A stretch of 64,000 nucleotides of DNA, taken from positions 1-64,000 of the forward strand of contig CAZOMV010000008.1 in NCBI GenBank assembly GCA_964580995.1. Reading direction: 5' to 3'. Shown here in pieces: positions 35,679-42,326 of the stretch. This DNA comes from JAKJEP01 sp964580995 (GTDB taxonomy: Bacteria > Planctomycetota > Phycisphaerae > Sedimentisphaerales > SM23-30). The notes beneath the pieces were generated by a model. It was not told the origin of the DNA. It saw nothing but the letters and a program-made list of their open reading frames with translations, and searched no databases. Every line of letters begins with the position of its first letter. Positions within the stretch are counted from its first letter, which is position 1. A program made the position numbers and the translations under genes.

Positions 35679-35707
35679 ATCATAAAGCCTATAAAAAAAC
35701 TTGTCAA
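35679..35707 (-). promoter_or_regulatory. Strong promoter for argH-thiL-tsaE
   Basis: Minus-strand TTGACA (35707-35702), 17-base spacer, TATGAT (35684-35679). This near-consensus promoter lies in the gap between rsmE and argH, 56 bases ahead of the argH start. Confidence 0.65.
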
Positions 35708-35711
35708 CCGC

Positions 35712-36443
35712 TTATTTTGCCACCCGCCCAGCCGCCAGAATAGCCGCAAAACTCACCGCCGCTGTCTCAATACGCAAAATCGTCTCCGTCAATCGCACTT
35801 CCCAGCCCCCAGCCTCCCGCAAAACCTCCTCTTCCGCGTCCGTCAGCCCGCCCTCAGGCCCGATAAACGCAATCCGATCCCTTTGGCCATCAAATTTTTC
35901 CTCAAGTATCGGCTTTGACTCCCCGGACAAACCGCCAAATAGCAGCAGACCCTCCGGATACTCCTCTTTCACCTTCGCCAGACACTGCCCCAAACCCATC
36001 GGCTCATCGATCCGGGGCAGAAACACCCGCTCACTCTGCTTAGCTGCCGCTATCGCCAGATTCACATATCGCTGTACGATATTCCCCCCTTTGGCCTGCT
36101 TCACCGTCCGCTCGAAAACCACTGGGCAGATCCGGTCCACCCCCAGTTCCGTGCATTTGCTAATCAGCCAGTCGAACCGTTCCCCCTTGGCAATACTGGC
36201 AGCGATGATAATCCTGCCTTCCGTTCGCCGCTGCCGAACCGAAATTTCCTCCACCTCCAGCCTAACCTTCCGCGATCCCGTCTCCCGAATCCTGGCCCGT
36301 CCCAGCAACCCCTCCCCGTCAAACAGCTCCACCTCGTCCCCCGTCTTCATCCGCATCACATGGATCATATGATGCGCTTCCGGACCGGTCATCTCCACCT
36401 GTCCTGTTATTATGGGACCATAATAAAATCGCGGTAAACTCAT
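35712..36443 (-). CDS. rsmE: 16S rRNA (uracil1498-N3)-methyltransferase
   Basis: SPOUT-class methyltransferase acting on helix 44 of 16S rRNA. Start at MSLPRFYY (ATG 36443), 243 residues. The N-terminal PUA-like part has GPEAHHMIHVMRMKTGDEV. The SPOUT part has IAASIAKGERFDWLISKCTELG, AFIGPEGGLTDAEEE and the terminal knot LTETILRIETAAVSFAAIL, all diagnostic of RsmE. It is followed by the argH promoter, so it is probably a separate transcription unit. Confidence 0.93.
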   Translation of the reverse strand: MSLPRFYYGPIITGQVEMTGPEAHHMIHVMRMKTGDEVELFDGEGLLGRARIRETGSRKVRLEVEEISVRQRRTEGRIIIAASIAKGERFDWLISKCTELGVDRICPVVFERTVKQAKGGNIVQRYVNLAIAAAKQSERVFLPRIDEPMGLGQCLAKVKEEYPEGLLLFGGLSGESKPILEEKFDGQRDRIAFIGPEGGLTDAEEEVLREAGGWEVRLTETILRIETAAVSFAAILAAGRVAK

Positions 36444-36584
36444 TAAGCTTTTCCACATCCAGCCTCACACCGGCTAATTACTCTTCATTTTCCAGCTCGT
36501 TCCAGTCGATAACTCTAATAACATGATTTTGCGTAACTTATCAACACAAAAATGTGATACCGGGCATACTCTTGAGATTGCCAA

Positions 36585-37658
36585 ATGACCGAAGATGTGG
36601 AAAAACAAACAGATACCCTTCAACCGAATTCGGATCCGGTTCCGGTTCCCCCGGCCAAAACAACCAAAAGTTCACCATTCGATGCCGCCGACATCGAAAA
36701 TCTGCTGAATGCCATTGACGAATCGCTGGATGAACTGCGCGACAAAGTGGATGACAACCCCGCTTCCGATCAGCCCGTCAAAGCAGAATCGGCTCCTCCC
36801 GAAGTTTCAGACCCGCCAACGCCGCAGGAAACTACTGAACCGGCCCTGGACGGTGATTTGGACACCGATACCGGCGATATCGATAATGTGCTTGCAGATT
36901 TGGCCGAAGAGTTGATGGCGGAAAAGGCTGGACCAGCCCCTCCTGCCTCGCAAAAACCAAAGACGGAAAGTGTCTTGCCTGTGGTTGTCGATCAGGAGGT
37001 GGTATCGGAAACCGAAGATGAGATTGACACCCTTTTGGCAGATTTAGAGAACAGTGTAAATGATCCCCAATCCGGACCAGTAGTGTCTGATTCCGCTTCA
37101 GTATCTCCCACTACGGACACAGCGGTTTCCCCAACGCCGCCCCCTGCGGAAGTTTCCGATAAAACCCCCGCAAGCAGCGACGATATCGACAGCCTCCTAG
37201 CCGACCTGACCGGCGAAATGGATAAACTCAATCAAAAACCACCGGCTGATAAGGCACCTCCGGCTCAGGCCCAATCCCAACCGATCGATCAGCCGAAACC
37301 GGCAGAAACGGAAACGATAGCAGATACAGTAGTAGAAGCAGAACCGGAAACACCCACCGGTGAAGATGCCCCGCCTCAAGCCGAACCCCCGCCTACCGAA
37401 GAAGATCAGATCCTTGAAGAGGAACTGGCACCCACTGCCTCCGCCATGGAATCTGCCAACCTGGATAGCCAAAACCCTGGTACCGAGCAACTCCTGCCCT
37501 TGCCCATGCCCGCCCGAATGCTCGTTTACAGCATGACGACTATCAACAAGCCTTTCAGCTTTCTTCCCGATCCCCTCCGCGATACCCTGGGCATTGTGGC
37601 TGTTTCCACCTGCATCATTTGCCTGGTTTTGATGGCAATTCTGATTTTTGGATTGTAA
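36585..37658 (+). CDS. Acidic Pro-rich protein with repeated DIDxLLADL motifs and C-terminal membrane anchor
   Basis: 357 residues with no N-terminal signal. Four spaced copies of a helix-like motif (DIENLLNAI ~25, DIDNVLADL ~98, EIDTLLADL ~147, DIDSLLADL ~202) sit in disordered acidic, Pro/Ala/Thr-rich sequence. Residues ~308-357 form a more ordered end with one membrane segment (LGIVAVSTCIICLVLMAILIFGL) and no residues after it, so it is probably tail-anchored with the repeats in the cytoplasm. Such repeated short motifs usually serve as binding sites for a partner. No named family is recognised. Confidence 0.65.
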   Translation: MTEDVEKQTDTLQPNSDPVPVPPAKTTKSSPFDAADIENLLNAIDESLDELRDKVDDNPASDQPVKAESAPPEVSDPPTPQETTEPALDGDLDTDTGDIDNVLADLAEELMAEKAGPAPPASQKPKTESVLPVVVDQEVVSETEDEIDTLLADLENSVNDPQSGPVVSDSASVSPTTDTAVSPTPPPAEVSDKTPASSDDIDSLLADLTGEMDKLNQKPPADKAPPAQAQSQPIDQPKPAETETIADTVVEAEPETPTGEDAPPQAEPPPTEEDQILEEELAPTASAMESANLDSQNPGTEQLLPLPMPARMLVYSMTTINKPFSFLPDPLRDTLGIVAVSTCIICLVLMAILIFGL

Positions 37659-37686
37659 ACTTTTCCAAAAATAACCATATTTTCCT

Positions 37687-37715
37687 TTGACAAGCCACCC
37701 AAGGCATGATACAAG
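37687..37715 (+). promoter_or_regulatory. Promoter of the tRNA-Glu gene
   Basis: Consensus TTGACA (37687-37692), 17-base spacer, TACAAG (37710-37715), about 15 bases before the mature tRNA 5' end. Confidence 0.6.
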
Positions 37716-37730
37716 TTCCCCTCTGACCGC

Positions 37731-37805
37731 GGCCCCGTCGTCTAGCCAGGTCTAGGACACAGGGTTTTCATCCCTGCAACACGGGTTCGAATCCCGTCGG
37801 GGTCA
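37731..37805 (+). tRNA. tRNA-Glu (TTC)
   Basis: 75 bases forming a full cloverleaf: acceptor GGCCCCG / CGGGGTC with one G-T pair, D arm GTCTAG...AGGAC as in other glutamate tRNAs, anticodon stem CAGGG/CCTG with loop TTTTCAT (anticodon TTC), T arm ACGGG TTCGAAT CCCGT, discriminator A. The 3' CCA is not encoded. A strong promoter precedes it and a terminator follows within 10 bases. Confidence 0.97.
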
Positions 37806-37811
37806 TTTATA

Positions 37812-37858
37812 ACTTATTGCAAAGCAGGCGTTTATCTGCTTTGTTATAAGTTTTTTTT
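37812..37858 (+). terminator. Rho-independent terminator after tRNA-Glu
   Basis: ACTTATTGCAAAGCAG (37812-37827) and CTGCTTTGTTATAAGT (37836-37851) pair at 14 of 16 positions with an 8-base loop, followed by a run of eight T. It lies only ~50 bases before mntP. Confidence 0.9.
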
Positions 37859-37880
37859 ATTTAGGGAGGTGGACTTTTTA

Positions 37881-37910
37881 ATGAATTCAGTACATTGGCA
37901 GGACCAGTAA
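37881..37910 (+). CDS. Nine-codon upstream ORF of mntP
   Basis: ATG AAT ... CAG TAA encodes MNSVHWQDQ and stops directly against the mntP start (TAAATG). The only good ribosome site here, GGGAGGTGG (37864-37872), is placed for this mini-ORF, not for mntP, so mntP translation is probably coupled to it. It may be a leader peptide or a simple coupling device. Confidence 0.4.
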   Translation: MNSVHWQDQ

Positions 37911-38471
37911 ATGAGCCTGATTACCATATTTGCGATTGCCTTGGGATTGGCAATGGACGCCTTTGCGGTCTCCATCTCGGTAGGGGGGATACTTCCCCGT
38001 CTGACCTTTCACCCGGTTTTCCGGCTTTCCTTTCATTTCGGCCTTTTCCAGTTTTTTATGCCGATTCTTGGCTGGCTGGCGGGACTCACCATCCAAAAGT
38101 GGATCGCTGCATATGACCACTGGATATCCTTTGCCCTCTTGGCTTTTATCGGCGGCAAAATGATTTATGAATCCTTCCAGGTAAAAGCTCTTTCCGCGAA
38201 AACTGACCCGTCCCGCGGCTGGAGCCTGGTCATCCTCTCCGTCGCCACCAGCATTGATGCCTTTGCTGTCGGCTTGACCATGGCCATGCTCAGCGTCACC
38301 GTCTGGATGCCCAGTCTGATCATCGGCCTTGTCGCCGCCGCCATGACCATCCTCGGCATGCATCTCGGCCAACAGCTCGGTAAATGGCTCGGTCGCAAAA
38401 TGGAACTCATCGGCGGCTTCATCCTCATCGCCATCGGCTCCAAAATCCTACTCGAACACCTCTTCGGATAA
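37911..38471 (+). CDS. mntP: Manganese efflux pump MntP
   Basis: 186 residues, six membrane segments, MntP/DUF204 family. The two signature motifs AMDAFAVSISVG and SIDAFAVGLTMAML carry the paired Asp residues that line the Mn path. It exports excess Mn(II) across the inner membrane. Start ATG 37911 follows directly on the mini-ORF stop. No yybP-ykoY Mn riboswitch could be recognised in the short space after the tRNA terminator, and no separate promoter is clear. Confidence 0.92.
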   Translation: MSLITIFAIALGLAMDAFAVSISVGGILPRLTFHPVFRLSFHFGLFQFFMPILGWLAGLTIQKWIAAYDHWISFALLAFIGGKMIYESFQVKALSAKTDPSRGWSLVILSVATSIDAFAVGLTMAMLSVTVWMPSLIIGLVAAAMTILGMHLGQQLGKWLGRKMELIGGFILIAIGSKILLEHLFG

Positions 38472-38638
38472 AAACTAAAAATGATTTCCCTATTTAGTTG
38501 CATATAAAACGCAAGCATTATTTTTTTTCGGTGCGGCGGATCGTCCTGCAACGGAATATTATTTCCATACTTATAAAATTATTTCTCAAAAATCTTTGGG
38601 GAGATTTTCGGAAATACTATATGCCTAACCTTCATTTC

Positions 38639-38668
38639 GCAAAAGTTCAGCCCTAACTGAAGTTTTGC
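38639..38668 (+). repeat. Hairpin and left direct repeat
   Basis: GCAAAAGTTCAG (38639-38650), loop CCCTAA, CTGAAGTTTTGC (38657-38668): 11 of 12 pair. The first 18 bases recur at 38914-38931 with one mismatch, and the half-site CTGAAGTTTTG also occurs in a palindrome at 46110-46135 before rtcB. Confidence 0.6.
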
Positions 38669-38913
38669 ATTTTTAAGGTAACGCCAATTGAACCTTAATC
38701 CGTTGAAAATTTCCATCCGTCATCCTCGACACGTTCGATGGCCCAGGAGATCGTGTCACTGAGGGTCTGTCGCAACACCGACATACAGGCCTGCCCGATG
38801 GTCGTCAGTGCCATTCATAGCAGACATCGTAATATCCTCCATGATATTCTCGGATACGTTGCTATCAATATTTTTCGTCAAAAAGCCCATAGGGACTCCA
38901 AAAATTCAATTTT

Positions 38914-38931
38914 GCAAAAGTTCAGTCCTAA
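38914..38931 (+). repeat. Right direct repeat
   Basis: GCAAAAGTTCAGTCCTAA, 17 of 18 bases identical to 38639-38656. The pair brackets about 275 bases. Confidence 0.6.
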
Positions 38932-39228
38932 TTTAGACGTGTACGGTCTGGGGAATGGTGCTTACCGGCAATAGTTCTTGCTCCCAAACCCACTGATGCT
39001 CCAGGCGAAAGACAATCGATGTTGGTGAAACGTAAGATGGGTGATACTAGATATTAACAGCGGGCAATTAGAGGTGGTTCCTTGGCTGCGGGTTTTCAGG
39101 TGCGTGCATTTCCGTCAACAATCCTGCCAAATCATAGAAAAGGAACTATTGATATAAGTTCGTTATCTTCACAATAAAGCCGGGTTATTTTAATACAATT
39201 ATGTGCTGGGGAAGAAAGCGGATACAGA

Positions 39229-40203
39229 TTGAAATGGGTGGCATGTGATTTGCATTACTTATTTAACCAAACAGTATTTTGGACTAGAGAGATAGAGAGA
39301 GAGTATAAGATTATTTTATCATTACCGAGACAACTTGCATTGCTAGCTGTCCTGCTGGTGTTTTCTGTGCCTGTTGGGGCCTTTCCCTCGATCAGTGGTT
39401 ACGAGAAACCGATGGCTGACGAGGTATCAACAGGTGGTGAGTACACCGCAAACAGCGACCGATTTGGCGATTACAGCCAGTCGGCTGGCGGAGCTTTCGC
39501 TGAGACACCGGGCATGTTATTTCAAGCGGCCAGCCTGATTGATTCGGCTGCCTATTTTAACTCTCTGTCCAATCCTTCCTATAGTGCCGAGACCGTACAA
39601 GTTGGCGGCATTGAAACTTTACCCTCTGTTCCCAGAGCCTTCCTGATGGGCTTGACTGGTTTTGTCTGTGTCTCGCTGGTACGGGATCGCCGGCTTTGGG
39701 CCTCTGCCGTTATATTGATTTTTGTCTTGAGCCAGATTGGCATCCATGCCTTACCCAGGTTGACAGCCCGCCTGTCAAACAGCAACTTATTTCCGAAAGA
39801 AACCATTGCCGCGAATGTCTATCCGTCAATCCTTGATGAGTCTTCTGATTGTGGTGAATTGTTTGCGAATCGGAAGTATATCGGTCTGCTACGCCGGTTG
39901 GCCGGTTCCCCGGACAGCGCCGGGATAGATAACCATGGATATTTGGGGGAGAAACTTCACTGTTGTGCGAAGCCGTTTTTGTCTGCGCCGGGGGCGGGGC
40001 AACCGGACTGCCAAAAAACGGATCGCACCCTCTCTCGATCTATTATGACTCACCGAGAACTGTACCCTGATTCGTGTTTGCCTCTGTCTTTGACAGACCA
40101 GAATGTAACGCTTGTTTTCTCACCCGCGTTTATTTTTTCAAATATTTCCCGCGCGCCGCCCCGTAGAAACGAAATCTCATCTGTTTTATGTTTCAGTAAA
40201 TGA
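39229..40203 (+). CDS. Unrecognised membrane/exported protein preceding a PEP-CTERM cluster
   Basis: Up to 324 residues; the start is uncertain (TTG 39229 is the earliest; a purine-rich GAGAGAGAG tract at ~39295-39304 could serve a later start). A signal-like stretch ends LLVFSVPVGAFPS. Then comes a Ser/Gly-rich part, a second hydrophobic pair (RAFLMGLTGFVCVSLVRD, then RLWASAVILIFVLSQIG) and a long Ser/Arg/Cys-containing tail. The VPRAFLMGLTGF...RDRR segment has the Pro / hydrophobic / Arg order of a sorting signal but lies internally. I recognise no family. It ends just before the three PEP-CTERM-variant genes and may be related to them. Confidence 0.5.
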   Translation: MKWVACDLHYLFNQTVFWTREIEREYKIILSLPRQLALLAVLLVFSVPVGAFPSISGYEKPMADEVSTGGEYTANSDRFGDYSQSAGGAFAETPGMLFQAASLIDSAAYFNSLSNPSYSAETVQVGGIETLPSVPRAFLMGLTGFVCVSLVRDRRLWASAVILIFVLSQIGIHALPRLTARLSNSNLFPKETIAANVYPSILDESSDCGELFANRKYIGLLRRLAGSPDSAGIDNHGYLGEKLHCCAKPFLSAPGAGQPDCQKTDRTLSRSIMTHRELYPDSCLPLSLTDQNVTLVFSPAFIFSNISRAPPRRNEISSVLCFSK

Positions 40204-40236
40204 AAATATCAAAATGTAAAGTAAAGGAAATAAATC

Positions 40237-40851
40237 ATGAAAAAAGTAATAATGGCTCTCGTGTTATGCACGATTTTAGTTACACCCGCCTTAAGCAATG
40301 TAACCGTCCAGTATCAAAACGTATATGGACAAGATGTCAACATTTCGGGCACTTGGTACACCGGTACTGTCCGAGCCGGCATATACAAACTCCTGGTAGA
40401 TAGTGTAAAGGTTGACGCGTTTTGTGTTGATATACAGGATCATACTACTACCGCTGCCGTACCTTATGAAGAAGTTGCTTTGCAAGATGCCGCAGATGTT
40501 CCTTTTGGTCCTATGGGCGCTGCCAAGGCCCTTACCGTTGCCAAATTGTGGGATATGGCCTACAACCCGGGAATGGACCAGGCCCAAGCCGCTTCATTAC
40601 AGATTGCCATTTGGGAAACCGTGGCAGATGGCAATGGCGATCTTTCTAGTGGTAGCTTTGTATGCACTAATGCTGGTGCAGTGACTCTGCTGGCAAACGT
40701 GCAAAACTGGAATGGCCAGGCCAATCTGGGTGCATTAACCAGTTTAGATTATCAGGATTATACCCGCATCGTTCCCGCTCCCGGCGCGATTCTGCTGGGC
40801 AGCATTGGAACGGCACTGGTTGGTTATCTTCGTCGCCGGCGTACTATGTAA
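40237..40851 (+). CDS. PEP-CTERM-variant protein with thioester-domain-like Cys/Gln pair
   Basis: 204 residues: signal peptide to ~20, a single domain, then the sorting signal VPAPGAILLG plus a short membrane helix and LRRRR at the end. The domain has Cys63 in AFCVDIQD and Gln122 in ASLQIAIWE. This Cys ... LQxAIW pairing is what thioester domains (TED/TQXA) use to form an internal Cys-Gln bond that can react with surface amines. No experimental link is implied; resemblance is by motif. AAGGA lies eight bases before ATG. First of three adjacent genes with this signal, probably processed by an exosortase encoded elsewhere. Confidence 0.75.
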   Translation: MKKVIMALVLCTILVTPALSNVTVQYQNVYGQDVNISGTWYTGTVRAGIYKLLVDSVKVDAFCVDIQDHTTTAAVPYEEVALQDAADVPFGPMGAAKALTVAKLWDMAYNPGMDQAQAASLQIAIWETVADGNGDLSSGSFVCTNAGAVTLLANVQNWNGQANLGALTSLDYQDYTRIVPAPGAILLGSIGTALVGYLRRRRTM

Positions 40852-40870
40852 TCACTGTTTGGTTTACTCC

Positions 40871-40891
40871 GGGACTATTTGAAAAAGTCCC
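40871..40891 (+). other. Small hairpin between PEP-CTERM genes 1 and 2
   Basis: GGGACT / AGTCCC with a nine-base loop. Gene 2 starts 15 bases later, with AAGGAG just after the hairpin. Confidence 0.45.
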
Positions 40892-40906
40892 AGAAAGGAG
40901 TTCTGG

Positions 40907-41497
40907 ATGAAGAACAAAATCAGTTTTATTTTGCCGGTTCTTTTCTTAGTATCGGTGGTTGTTTCGACAACCAGCGCCAACTATACCCTTACCATTCCTG
41001 ATGAGCTGGGTGTGATGACGCACAATCATTATTACATCTGGAAAGTGAACCTCAGTACCCCCGCCAGCGGACAGATCGATGCGTTACAATTGCATCTCCC
41101 TGGTCTTTATAATGCAGATGGCGATGCGAAAAACATTCTCTATGTTCATCTGCTGGGCAGGAATGAGTTAGCCGGGATTGCCTTCAACGGAGATGTCTTT
41201 ACCGGTGTCGATAATACGAGCCGGGGTAACAGTATAGCCCCCTATGGCGGCTACGAGCTGGACACCTTTAGCGATGCTGACGGTGCCATTACCAAGGACA
41301 ACTGGACCTATGTCTTTACCGCGGATGACCTGGCCCTGATTAATCAGGGTGCCGTGAACGGCACTTGCCAGTTTGGGATCGGTTTTGACTCGGACTGTGT
41401 TTTTGTCACTAAGGTTCCGGTTCCGGGAGCGATTTTACTCGGCGGTATCGGTGCCGGACTGGTAGGCTGGTTACGACAACGAAGAAAGATCGTTTAA
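40907..41497 (+). CDS. PEP-CTERM-variant exported protein 2
   Basis: 196 residues: signal peptide to ~25 (ending VSTTSA), a beta-rich body (YTLTIPDELGVMTHNHYYIW, DALQLHLPGLYNADG) of unknown family, and the C-terminal signal VPVPGAILLG + hydrophobic helix + LRQRRK. A thermo-stable hairpin follows the stop. The body does not resemble those of its neighbours, so the group shares only the sorting signal. Confidence 0.75.
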   Translation: MKNKISFILPVLFLVSVVVSTTSANYTLTIPDELGVMTHNHYYIWKVNLSTPASGQIDALQLHLPGLYNADGDAKNILYVHLLGRNELAGIAFNGDVFTGVDNTSRGNSIAPYGGYELDTFSDADGAITKDNWTYVFTADDLALINQGAVNGTCQFGIGFDSDCVFVTKVPVPGAILLGGIGAGLVGWLRQRRKIV

Positions 41498-41509
41498 AAT
41501 TGTAATTGT

Positions 41510-41548
41510 TTAGGTAAAGAGCAGGAATATTTCCTGCTCTTTACCTAA
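41510..41548. terminator. Perfect 18-bp hairpin between PEP-CTERM genes 2 and 3
   Basis: TTAGGTAAAGAGCAGGAA, loop TAT, and its exact reverse complement. There is no long T run after it, so it may stop transcription only partly or stabilise the upstream mRNA end. The next ATG is 18 bases downstream. Confidence 0.75.
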
Positions 41549-41565
41549 CAAAATAAGGAGTTTTT

Positions 41566-42132
41566 ATGAAGAAGAATAGTTTATGTCTTGGTTTATTTTT
41601 GATTTTACTCGTGGTATTATCCACAAACCCTGCTATGGCCAATCTAACTTCCAGTGGCGAAGCGATTGAGGCGAATAGTTGGTTTCAACAGTTTAATGAA
41701 TCGGGAGTCGGGAATTTTGACACAATCGGTTTACACATAATATCCGGTGGTCCGTTTGAAACTCCGGCTATCCGAAGCTTCACGGTTGGCGGATGGAGTA
41801 CTACGGATAATACGATTTGGGCCATTGCGCAGGGACCGGATACGACCAATATGAATTTTGACATATGGTTCGAAGGAAACGTATCTGACCCTTTAGCATT
41901 TGACTTCTATGCATTTAACGACAATGGTTGCGTTGAAGCAGCTCATGCTGTTTATAATGGGGGTTGGAGCTTTCGGGTATTCAATAGCGATATCACGTGT
42001 GAACAACTGAGAGCAAATGCGATGCCTGTGATAGCAAAAATGATACCTGCGGTTCCTGCCCCGGGTGCGGTTTTGCTGGGCAGCATTGGTGTCAGTCTGG
42101 TCGGCTGGCTGCGTCGGAAGAAGACGCTGTAA
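41566..42132 (+). CDS. PEP-CTERM-variant exported protein 3
   Basis: 188 residues: signal peptide ending NPAMA, a beta-rich body (FDTIGLHIISGGPFETPAI, SFTVGGWSTTDNTIWAIAQG) and the sorting signal VPAPGAVLLG + helix + LRRKK. AAGGAG precedes the ATG. The motif 'GGWSTTDNT..AIAQGP' followed by an FDIWFEG segment is similar to small choice-of-anchor-type PEP-CTERM proteins, but no function can be given. Confidence 0.75.
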   Translation: MKKNSLCLGLFLILLVVLSTNPAMANLTSSGEAIEANSWFQQFNESGVGNFDTIGLHIISGGPFETPAIRSFTVGGWSTTDNTIWAIAQGPDTTNMNFDIWFEGNVSDPLAFDFYAFNDNGCVEAAHAVYNGGWSFRVFNSDITCEQLRANAMPVIAKMIPAVPAPGAVLLGSIGVSLVGWLRRKKTL

Positions 42133-42169
42133 TCTGAAAATTGTTTCAATCGTTTTGCGAAACTATTTG

Positions 42170-42210
42170 GTCCTTGTTCCCGTCGTTTCCAGGCGGGAGC
42201 AGGGACTTTT
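42170..42210 (+). terminator. Terminator after PEP-CTERM gene 3
   Basis: GTCCTTGTTCCCG (42170-42182) pairs with CGGGAGCAGGGAC (42194-42206), the two differences being G-T pairs, followed by TTTT. Confidence 0.7.
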
Positions 42211-42326
42211 CATTACCAGAAAGCAATACATGGCGTATCTGATGAAAAATAAGGAATTTGTTGCCTGGACGGATATGTGTGACTATACTATTTTATAAAT
42301 ACGTGGTTCGTGTAAAGAGATATAGT

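Larger units (their letters stand above)
38472..39228. other. 757-base AT-rich region without a recognisable gene
   Basis: The only open frame of note (38738-38974, 78 codons) has no ribosome site and no family resemblance. The region holds a pair of 18-bp direct repeats (38639-38656 and 38914-38931), the first of which also forms a hairpin, and a weak promoter-like pair TTGATA / AATAAA (39149-39178) ahead of the next gene. It may be the remnant of an inserted element. Confidence 0.5.

Noticed and set aside
36585..37658. DIDxLLADL motifs read as a FliM-type EIDALL switch motif
   Set aside because: Only the short motif is similar; no flagellar domain or flagellar gene is nearby and the repeats are internal.
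37859..37910. yybP-ykoY manganese riboswitch before mntP
   Set aside because: Only about 50 bases separate the tRNA terminator from mntP and the conserved riboswitch elements are absent.
38738..38974. 78-codon open frame in the gene-free region, considered as a transposase remnant
   Set aside because: No ribosome site, no catalytic motif in either strand, and it runs across one of the direct repeats.
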